A stretch of DNA of 43,774 nucleotides from an uncultured Bacilli bacterium. GTDB taxonomy: Bacteria; Bacillota_I; Bacilli_A; RF39; UBA660. A program made the translations under genes and the position numbers. The stretch is taken from NCBI GenBank assembly GCA_944359065.1, contig CALVSP010000004.1:1-43774 (forward strand), in the 5' to 3' direction. Below, piece by piece: positions 16,465-23,336 of the stretch (positions are counted from its first letter, which is position 1; each line of letters opens with the position of its first letter). A model generated the notes under the pieces. The model was given only the letters and a program-made list of their open reading frames with translations, was not told the DNA's origin and made no database searches.

Positions 16465-17976
16465 ATGAAACAAAAGATTGATAATTTAATTAATAATAAA
16501 ACAATATTTTATTGTATAGCTATATTTATTTTAACTTTTATGTTTAGTTATTTTATTCCTTATGGTGGTGATGATTATATTAATTATATTCAAGGCCGAG
16601 GGAAAGATTTATTTGGCGCAATCGATATTGCTAAAGATTTTTTTATGACATGGGAAGGACGCTTTTTTAGTCGTATTTTATTAACTTTATTAGTTCCTAA
16701 TGTTTTTGCTTATTCTATAACAATTGCATCTTTAATGACTTTAATGTTTTATTGGTTGTCTAAAATTGTTGATGGTTCACCTAAATTGTTCTTTTTACCA
16801 TTATTATTAATGACAATTTTGTTTATTGATCCAGAGGTATTTTCTCAAAGTTATGTTTGGAAAACCGGTACTATTACATATTTTATTCCGCTGGTTTTTG
16901 GCATTTTTTTGCTTTATATTAAAAGAAATATATTTGAGCAAGAGTCACCAAATAGATGGTATTATTATTTTTTAGTACCATTATCATTCATTATGTCAAT
17001 GTTTGTTGAAACTGCTAGTATTTTCGTTTTAACAATATGTCTTTCTATTGTTATTTATACAAAACATAAATATAAGAAATTTGATTTATTGATGTTTTTA
17101 TGTTTTTGTGTAACTTTGATCGGTACCATTTTAATGTTGACAAGCCCAGGTACTCAAATTAGAGCTGATGAGAATACTTTAAAACTAAGCGAATTATTAA
17201 TTGTTAATATTCAGAATATTATTTCTTATACATTTATAAAAAATGCCTTTTTTGTGTCTCTTGCTGGTGTTTTTTTGAGCTATTTAATAAATAAGAAGTT
17301 AACTGGTAAATTAAAATATTTATTAATCTGTTATTTGTTATTCATTCCATTGTTAACTGCTTTTACAGTTACAGTTAATGAGTTTACTGGTGCAACGATT
17401 CCAAAACTTCATATTTTGTTGGAACCAAGTAGATGGTATGTTTCTCTATTTTGGATTATATATATTATTTGTTTTATATTTAGTGTATTTAAAGTTTCTG
17501 ATAAAAAACTATATTCAAAATTGATTTTTTATATTATATTAGCAATTATGTGTAATGGTTCTATGATAGTTTCGCCTGTATGGGGTGGTCGTATGTCCAT
17601 ATATACCACATATATGTTATTTATTATTGTTCTTTTCGTTATCGGCGATAATGAAATTAGTTTTTTAAATAAAAAAATAGTACAAATTTTTATTAATGTT
17701 GTTATTGGTATATGGGTGATTGTTTTCGGTATTTATACCCTTTATGTTTATAGTTATCATTTGAAGCGTGAGCAATATATAGATATTCAAAAAGCCGAAA
17801 ACATGAAATCTATAGAGGTCATTATTTTGCCTAGTTACTATACTTGGAACTTGACACCCTGGGGTGATGGTGGAATTTTCTTAGACACTTTTAAAAATGC
17901 TAGAGGTATTTCAAGTGATACTGATATTAGACTTGTTAAATTAGATTCTGTTCAGGTGTTTAATTCAAATAATTAA
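16465..17976 (+). CDS. Multi-pass membrane protein, DUF6056/GT-C-like
   Basis: A 503-residue protein with about 10-12 hydrophobic helices. After the first helix it has an extracellular loop with PYGGDDY and WEGRFFSRIL. A DD pair followed by a GR motif in the first loop is a feature of membrane glycosyltransferase-like families such as DUF6056 and GtrII. It resembles the gene at 39225 in layout. The C-terminus is a short soluble segment with YYTWNLTPWGDGG. It could add or transfer a sugar from a polyprenyl carrier on the outer membrane face, but no substrate can be named. It follows the rhomboid gene after 23 bases with an AAAGGTGA ribosome-binding site. Confidence 0.6.
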   Translation: MKQKIDNLINNKTIFYCIAIFILTFMFSYFIPYGGDDYINYIQGRGKDLFGAIDIAKDFFMTWEGRFFSRILLTLLVPNVFAYSITIASLMTLMFYWLSKIVDGSPKLFFLPLLLMTILFIDPEVFSQSYVWKTGTITYFIPLVFGIFLLYIKRNIFEQESPNRWYYYFLVPLSFIMSMFVETASIFVLTICLSIVIYTKHKYKKFDLLMFLCFCVTLIGTILMLTSPGTQIRADENTLKLSELLIVNIQNIISYTFIKNAFFVSLAGVFLSYLINKKLTGKLKYLLICYLLFIPLLTAFTVTVNEFTGATIPKLHILLEPSRWYVSLFWIIYIICFIFSVFKVSDKKLYSKLIFYIILAIMCNGSMIVSPVWGGRMSIYTTYMLFIIVLFVIGDNEISFLNKKIVQIFINVVIGIWVIVFGIYTLYVYSYHLKREQYIDIQKAENMKSIEVIILPSYYTWNLTPWGDGGIFLDTFKNARGISSDTDIRLVKLDSVQVFNSNN

Positions 17977-17997
17977 TTTTAATTCGCGTTGAAAAAT

Positions 17998-18050
17998 TAT
18001 ACAAAGAAGAACAAATATTTAATATTTGTTCTTCTTTGTATATACTTTTT
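17998..18050. terminator. Long bidirectional terminator overlapping a coding end
   Basis: A perfect 20-bp stem (17998-18017 with 18023-18042) encloses a 5-nt TTTAA loop. A T-rich tail follows on the plus strand, and AATTTTTC follows on the minus strand. The right arm encodes the last residues and stop of the phosphatidyltransferase gene. Confidence 0.92.
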
Positions 18051-18840
18051 CTTTTTCTTCTATTTTTTCTCTAACTATTTCTGTGTTTTCTAATTCATAA
18101 ACCATTGCTTGATGGCTTTCTTTGGAAAGTGTAAATTTTGGAGTGATTTTTTTCTCTTTTGTTTTTTCTTTGTTTTGATTTAGTTCATTTTTTATATCAT
18201 GTTGATTTTCATCTGATGGTTCGGCTGATTTCTTTTGGGTTTGTGTTTTGTACTCTTCAAAATATTGTTTAATATTTAAAGCTTGAAGGGGCATTGTTCC
18301 AACACTTAATATAGTGCTTAGAGTAAGTAATGTTTCGTTGGTAATTCCGACTATGTTTAAATTTTGGACGGCAAGGGCTAAGTAACCTAAAACAAGAGCA
18401 ATAGATAATGGCCAAATTTTTACTTTACCAAGGAAGTTACTTTTAGGTGAGCCACCTTTAGATAATAGTTTGGCGTTGACTAGAGCTATAGTTCCTTCTA
18501 AAACACCATTTATGGCAAATACTGGCATGACTGGTAGTATTCCGATAATTAAGGCTAGTGAAAAGATTTTGTCGGAAACGGCATCTAACATGGCACCTTC
18601 TTTTGTTTCACTTTTGGCAATGATTCTAGCAGCTTTTCCATCTAAAAAATCGGAAACAGCAAGAAAACTAACGGTACCAAATAGAATTGGTAAAGATGTG
18701 CCGGTGTAGGCCATGATAGGAATGGCTATGCCACCAATAATTCTTGAAAATGAAAGCCAATTTGGAATTAAAGATAGTTTATTGTCTGGTTTAAATAAAC
18801 CTTTAGTAAAACTTTTTGCAGTATTTTTTATCGTGTCCAT
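18019..18840 (-). CDS. CDP-alcohol phosphatidyltransferase with a charged C-terminal tail
   Basis: Membrane enzyme that transfers a phosphatidyl group from CDP-diacylglycerol to an alcohol; PgsA (glycerol-3-phosphate acceptor) is the closest likely role. The 273-residue protein contains the complete signature DxxDGxxAR-Gxxx-D-xxx-D as D64, D67, G68, A71, R72, G82, D86 and D90, followed by further hydrophobic helices. From about residue 195 it has a hydrophilic tail of roughly 75 residues rich in Lys, Glu and Gln, which ordinary PgsA lacks. The acceptor alcohol cannot be read from the sequence. Its last codons lie in a terminator hairpin. Confidence 0.82.
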   Translation of the reverse strand: MDTIKNTAKSFTKGLFKPDNKLSLIPNWLSFSRIIGGIAIPIMAYTGTSLPILFGTVSFLAVSDFLDGKAARIIAKSETKEGAMLDAVSDKIFSLALIIGILPVMPVFAINGVLEGTIALVNAKLLSKGGSPKSNFLGKVKIWPLSIALVLGYLALAVQNLNIVGITNETLLTLSTILSVGTMPLQALNIKQYFEEYKTQTQKKSAEPSDENQHDIKNELNQNKEKTKEKKITPKFTLSKESHQAMVYELENTEIVREKIEEKEKVYTKKNKY

Positions 18841-18864
18841 TTTATTTCCCCCAATTTGTCTAAT

Positions 18865-18893
18865 ATTTTATCATATGTTTGGTAATAAGTAAA
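18865..18893 (-). promoter_or_regulatory. Promoter of the phosphatidyltransferase gene
   Basis: On the minus strand, TTTACT (18888-18893) and TAAAAT (18865-18870) are 17 bases apart. A run of G residues near 18850 acts as the ribosome-binding site. Confidence 0.45.
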
Positions 18894-18957
18894 TTGTTTT
18901 ATTATGTCAAATATTGTCTAGTTGTGGGTAGTTGTCATATACTTTTATCTTATTATT

Positions 18958-18966
18958 TGATATAAT
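18958..18966 (+). promoter_or_regulatory. Extended -10 promoter of the glucosaminidase gene
   Basis: TGATATAAT at 18958-18966. TTGTCA at 18932-18937 is 23 bases from the -10 and so too far to be a normal -35. A strong TTAGGAGGG ribosome-binding site follows before ATG 18997. Confidence 0.55.
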
Positions 18967-18996
18967 TATATTAGGATAATTAGGAGGGCATAGTAT

Positions 18997-21900
18997 ATGA
19001 AGAAAAGATTTGTAACTTTATTTTTTATAATATTTTTTGTCTTTGTTTTTATGCCTTTTTCTAAGGTAGAGGCAGCTTCAACTTATACAGTTGAAATGGT
19101 TGCGAATCAAACAGGTAATAAGGTTGTTGGTACTTATAGTAGTTATAGTGCGGCTTTAAATGCGATGAATGCTCAAAATTCTACAGCCAGTAATGTGGCA
19201 ACTATTTATAGAGATGGCGTACCTGTAGATAGTAAATATGCGATATTTAAATTTAAACCTGGTAGTACTTATAATTTATATACATCTGCGACAGGCGGAG
19301 CTTATACTTATGTTCATGGTTCTTATGGTACTGATGCGGCTTTGCTTGGCTACAGTGACAACGGACGAGTTAAGATAATGATCAGTGGTTATACAGGCTG
19401 GACAGAAGCTAGTAATGGTGTGGTTACGCCAATTTCATTACTTGGAGTAACCGGCAATTCAATTTATGTACCTGGTAAGGGTAATAAGATTAGAACTGAA
19501 CCTTCAACAAGCGGAAAAGAACTTGGAAAGGTTACTACTCCAACAACGTTCGCTTATACTGAAACAGTGGAAAATCAAGGATATACTTGGTTTAAAATAA
19601 GTTATGATGGTCAAACTGCTTGGATTGCGAAGGGTGATAGTATGACTATCATCCCTTCTGGTTCAACAGAACTTGGAACATATTATAATCATTATGGCCA
19701 ATCAGGTAATTTAATTCACCATTTTACTTATTATACTGGAACAGGTTATGGTGATACATTTACTAATTTAGGAACGGCTCCAAGTTTTTTAGCTAAAGAT
19801 GTTAAGTATTACAGTTTTGATGGCAATTATTTTTATTCGAGTTTAACTACTATGCTTGATGATTATAGAAAAGGTATTTATAGTAATAGCGTTAATGCAA
19901 ACAATCCTCATTATGCTTATTATATGTATTTATCCAGTCATTCGGTAACGGGTTATACAGCTGGTGATTTTGATAACATAATTGCTAGTAAAGGTTATAA
20001 TGCATCCACTTCTAAAATGTATGGAACAGGACAATATTTTAAAGAAGCTGAGGCAACTTATGGACAAAATGCTTTAATGATGTTTAGTACAGCTATGAAT
20101 GAAAGTGCGAATGGTACTAGTAAGATCGCCATGGATAAAAACAATTTATTTGGTTATGGTGCAGCTGATAGTTGTGCTTATGACTGTGCTTATCCTTATG
20201 ACAGTGTCAGAGATTCAATTATGGATTATGCTCAAAAGACTGGTACAAGTTATTCACTTGCAACTGGAGCATATTACTATGGAAGCCATTATGGTAATAA
20301 GGCAAGTGGTAGAAACGTTAAATATGCAGCCGATCCTTATTGGGGTGAAAAACAAGCTAGTAATTCATTTTTGAGTGATTTGGATTATGGTGGAAAAGAC
20401 TTTAATTCAAGTACTATTGGAGTTGTTAGAAAAAATATTGCTAATCCTTGGGTATTTGATAAACCTGAAAGAACAGATGAGGCACATATTTATACTTTAA
20501 AAAATCCAAATAGTAACGAAAAGATTAATGATTTGGCTGTTAATGTAGTAGACAAAGTGATCGGGTTAAATGGGGTTGAGTTTTATAAAGTATATACGGA
20601 TTTACCTGCTAGTGAAAATGTACTATATGGTTATATTCCTACTGAAGAGATATATGTTGCTAACAATCAACCTGTAATTAACGCTTCTGATCAAACTATT
20701 ACACAAGGTTCTGATTTTAATCCTTTATCAGGGGTTAGTGCGAATGATGTAGAAAATGGTAATTTAACAAATAGAATTACATATGAAAGTGATGTTAAAA
20801 TTGATCAAGAAGGAACTTATCATGTTACTTATATGGTAGTAGATAATAGTAATTTTCATGCTAGTAAAACAATAACAGTTAAGGTTGTTTCAAATGAAAT
20901 GCCAACAATTACTGCTGAAGACAGAGAAGTTAAACAATTTGAAAAGTTTGATTATATGGATGGTGTTAAAGCTACAGCTCATGATGGAACTGATTTAACT
21001 GATGATGTAACATATGAAGAGACAGTAAATATTGATGTTGCTGATACTTATGAAGTTACTTATAAAGTAAAGGATTCTAAAGGTAAAGAGGCTAGTAAAA
21101 CAATTAAAGTAACTGTTATTCCTAACGAAAAACCAGTTATCAATGCATCAGACAAGGAAATTTATTTAAATAGTACATTTGATCCGTTAGAAGGTGTTAC
21201 AGCTAGTGATGCTGAGGATGGTCCAATTGAAGATATTGATTATGAAAGTGATGTTAAAACTGATCAAGTAGGCGAGTATAAAGTGACTTATACTGTAGAA
21301 GATAAAAATGGACAAAAAACAACAAAAACAATAACGGTTAAAGTTGTTGTAAATCAGTTACCAGTTATTAACGCTTATGATAAAACAATTTATCTAAATA
21401 GTAATTTTGATCCGTTAGAAGGTGTTACGGCTTATGACCCAGAAGATGGAACTATTACAAAAATAAACGTCGATAAAAACGAGGTTAAATCTGATACTTT
21501 AGGTAAATATAAAGTAACTTATTCAGTAACTGATTCTTATAAACAAACCGTTACTAAGACGATTACAGTTACTGTTACTGAAAAAGTATTAGAAAAGAAA
21601 GACGGAGAATTTTATTTAGATGGCATAAAATGGAATGACAATTCTAAAAAATACGAAATTAGTGGTTATTTGATACAGTTAGGCGCAAATAATGGCATTG
21701 ATGATTATTTGAAATTTCAATTGGTATTAGAAAACAAAAACACCAACGAAAAATATAATGTAAATATTGATAGATGGACAAATGATTTGCCATATGATTT
21801 AGGTGAAGAAAATGGTTATGATTATCGTGGTGCATGGTTTAAAGGAGATATCGATTTATCTGGTATTCCTCAAGGAGATTATGATTTGTACATGAGAAGT

Positions 21901-22521
21901 GAGAGTAAAGATTATTATTCTGAAGCTTTATTTTCTAATATATTGAATAGTCCAATTGATAAAAGAAGTGAGGATAATAAAAAAGGATATAATTTCTATG
22001 TCAATTTAAAGAAAAAATCTAAAGCTGTTGAGTTAAATATTAGAGATGGTGGACTTATTACAACAAGTGAATCTCCTACATATCGTAATATGATAAATGA
22101 TTATGATGATATGAGTTTTGATGGTAATTATTTAAATTTAATTGGTACTTCTTATAATTATGGCGTTGACTATAGTAATAAATCAAACATTTATAGAAAA
22201 GTATATTTAGAAAATGTTAAAACTTTTGATTTAATTTCAGCTGATATTGATAGTACTAATCAAGGAAGCTATACTATTACATCTTTAGATAATTTATCTA
22301 AAGAATATGCTTGGTACAATGGTCAAATTGATGTTTCTAACTTAGAAAAAGGCACATATGCTATTATTATTGATACGAAAGCTGGGAACGTTGAGGATTA
22401 TGGATATGTTGTTGATATGTTTAATGCTATTAATGATGCACATATTTCAATAAATGGTAAAAATTATAAGTTAGTTGTCAATACAAAAGAAAACAATCGT
22501 GTTGAACTAGTTGTTAGTTAA
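18997..22521 (+). CDS. Secreted SH3/glucosaminidase protein with Ig-like repeats (autolysin)
   Basis: A 1174-residue exported peptidoglycan hydrolase. The signal peptide ends near VEAAS (residue 27). Next come a small SPOR-like or SH3-like region and an SH3b domain (about 152-215, IRTEPSTSGKELG). The glucosaminidase domain (about 348-460) has the catalytic Glu in FSTAMNESANG (E369) and NNLFGYGA. A second SH3-like region covers about 470-556. Four DUF5011-type Ig-like repeats follow (559-865). The last 310 residues form a beta-rich region I cannot assign. It probably cuts the glycan strand between GlcNAc and MurNAc during wall turnover. No LPxTG motif is present, so retention would be non-covalent. 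Confidence 0.87.
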   Translation: MKKRFVTLFFIIFFVFVFMPFSKVEAASTYTVEMVANQTGNKVVGTYSSYSAALNAMNAQNSTASNVATIYRDGVPVDSKYAIFKFKPGSTYNLYTSATGGAYTYVHGSYGTDAALLGYSDNGRVKIMISGYTGWTEASNGVVTPISLLGVTGNSIYVPGKGNKIRTEPSTSGKELGKVTTPTTFAYTETVENQGYTWFKISYDGQTAWIAKGDSMTIIPSGSTELGTYYNHYGQSGNLIHHFTYYTGTGYGDTFTNLGTAPSFLAKDVKYYSFDGNYFYSSLTTMLDDYRKGIYSNSVNANNPHYAYYMYLSSHSVTGYTAGDFDNIIASKGYNASTSKMYGTGQYFKEAEATYGQNALMMFSTAMNESANGTSKIAMDKNNLFGYGAADSCAYDCAYPYDSVRDSIMDYAQKTGTSYSLATGAYYYGSHYGNKASGRNVKYAADPYWGEKQASNSFLSDLDYGGKDFNSSTIGVVRKNIANPWVFDKPERTDEAHIYTLKNPNSNEKINDLAVNVVDKVIGLNGVEFYKVYTDLPASENVLYGYIPTEEIYVANNQPVINASDQTITQGSDFNPLSGVSANDVENGNLTNRITYESDVKIDQEGTYHVTYMVVDNSNFHASKTITVKVVSNEMPTITAEDREVKQFEKFDYMDGVKATAHDGTDLTDDVTYEETVNIDVADTYEVTYKVKDSKGKEASKTIKVTVIPNEKPVINASDKEIYLNSTFDPLEGVTASDAEDGPIEDIDYESDVKTDQVGEYKVTYTVEDKNGQKTTKTITVKVVVNQLPVINAYDKTIYLNSNFDPLEGVTAYDPEDGTITKINVDKNEVKSDTLGKYKVTYSVTDSYKQTVTKTITVTVTEKVLEKKDGEFYLDGIKWNDNSKKYEISGYLIQLGANNGIDDYLKFQLVLENKNTNEKYNVNIDRWTNDLPYDLGEENGYDYRGAWFKGDIDLSGIPQGDYDLYMRSESKDYYSEALFSNILNSPIDKRSEDNKKGYNFYVNLKKKSKAVELNIRDGGLITTSESPTYRNMINDYDDMSFDGNYLNLIGTSYNYGVDYSNKSNIYRKVYLENVKTFDLISADIDSTNQGSYTITSLDNLSKEYAWYNGQIDVSNLEKGTYAIIIDTKAGNVEDYGYVVDMFNAINDAHISINGKNYKLVVNTKENNRVELVVS
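20671..21590 (+). repeat. Four tandem Ig-like (DUF5011-type) repeats
   Basis: Units of about 228 bases start near 20671, 20899, 21130 and 21358. Each begins with a PVINA- or PTITA-like strand and ends with TKTITVKVV or a variant. Units 3 and 4 share FDPLEGVTA and are the most alike, pointing to recent duplication. Confidence 0.85.
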
Positions 22522-22537
22522 TACGATTGTTTTTTCT
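22491..22537 (+). terminator. Terminator overlapping the glucosaminidase gene end
   Basis: AAACAATCGT (22491-22500) pairs with ACGATTGTTT (22523-22532), followed by a T run. The 22-nt loop holds the last codons and the stop of the coding region, so the left arm is coding. Confidence 0.75.
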
Positions 22538-22546
22538 ATGAATTAA

Positions 22547-22575
22547 TTGACATTATATTGCATCTTTGTTATTTT
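22547..22575 (+). promoter_or_regulatory. Promoter of the polyvalent-domain-like gene
   Basis: A consensus TTGACA at 22547-22552, 17 bases, then TATTTT at 22570-22575 (4 of 6). The same TTG could be misread as a start codon of the following frame. Confidence 0.6.
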
Positions 22576-22594
22576 GTATATAGGTGATGTAATG

Positions 22595-23221
22595 ATGAAA
22601 CATTTGAGAAACAAGTATATAAATTTAAATACAAAAATTAATTTTATAGAAAATAATAATTATATAAAGGTTAATACTTATTGGGATTTAAAATTATTAA
22701 GAGCTACAGTTAAAAATAAACTAAATTTAAATAGGGGAATATTTGTTAATAATGCTACTGGAATATGTGCTAGAATAACTAAAGAAACAGTTAATAAAAT
22801 TATTTTTCCAAAATCTAAATTTAATTTATTCAATAAAAGATACATTGATAATTTAAATGCGGCAACCCACTTAACCCATTTATTTAACAATGCAGTTTAT
22901 ATTGATACTTTAAAGCCAATGAAGAACAAAAGTAATAGTGTAATTGAGAAGGGCTATCATCACTTTGTCGCTCCTTTAAAAATGAACAATTGTTGTTTCA
23001 AGGCATATATTACCGTAAAAGAACGACATAATTCAAATGTTTTATATGTAGTTTCAGTTATATTGTTTCAATTTGATTATTCGCTAATGAGCATTACTGC
23101 TAAAGAGTTAATTGACAATACAAGTATATGGAATTATGACTTAAACGGTTATAATTATTATAGTTATACTGATTTTATTGCCGAAAGTTTTGATTATGAT
23201 TATGTTTGGTTAATGAGTTAA
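22595..23221 (+). CDS. Small protein resembling a large-polyvalent-protein (LPD3-like / barnase-EndoU-RelE fold) domain
   Basis: A 208-residue soluble protein. In order it contains FVNNATGICARITKETVNKI, then ATHLTHLFNNAVYIDTLKP, then YHHFVAPLKMNN, and then a strand AYITVKERHNSNVLYVVSVIL. This order (an N-x-TG strand, a helix ending in an LxxLxxNA motif, and two strands ending in vKE) resembles LPD3-type domains of phage and conjugative-element polyvalent proteins, part of the barnase/EndoU/RelE-like superfamily. That is recognition by eye only. No signal peptide, immunity partner or toxin gene is adjacent. The start is ATG 22595 (or 22592), behind AGGTGAT, with its own promoter upstream. If real, it is a stand-alone domain in a chromosomal setting. 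Confidence 0.5.
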   Translation: MKHLRNKYINLNTKINFIENNNYIKVNTYWDLKLLRATVKNKLNLNRGIFVNNATGICARITKETVNKIIFPKSKFNLFNKRYIDNLNAATHLTHLFNNAVYIDTLKPMKNKSNSVIEKGYHHFVAPLKMNNCCFKAYITVKERHNSNVLYVVSVILFQFDYSLMSITAKELIDNTSIWNYDLNGYNYYSYTDFIAESFDYDYVWLMS

Positions 23222-23222
23222 A

Positions 23223-23295
23223 TATATGAAAAAAGAGAGCCCATACGCAAGCACACAGCTTCCATATTTTGTGGAATCTCTCTTTTTTTCATATA
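23223..23295. terminator. Complex hairpin between convergent genes
   Basis: TATATGAAAAAAGAGAG (23223-23239) pairs with CTCTC-T7-CATATA (23278-23295) with one bulged T. The enclosed 38 nt can form two sub-hairpins (AAGC-acaca-GCTT and TTCCA-tattttg-TGGAA). The A and T tracts in the main stem make it a likely bidirectional terminator. The structured, GC-richer interior is more than a terminator needs. Confidence 0.7.
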
Positions 23296-23336
23296 CATTT
23301 TATCATTTGTTTTTTTACTTGTCAATTGATTAAAAT

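Noticed and set aside
20099..20374. Plus-strand frame of 91 codons inside the glucosaminidase domain
   Set aside because: It is an alternative frame of a conserved catalytic domain and has no signals of its own.
22547..22594. Extension of the LPD3-like protein to a TTG at 22547
   Set aside because: The TTG belongs to a consensus TTGACA -35 box and has no ribosome-binding site; AGGTGAT precedes ATG 22592/22595.
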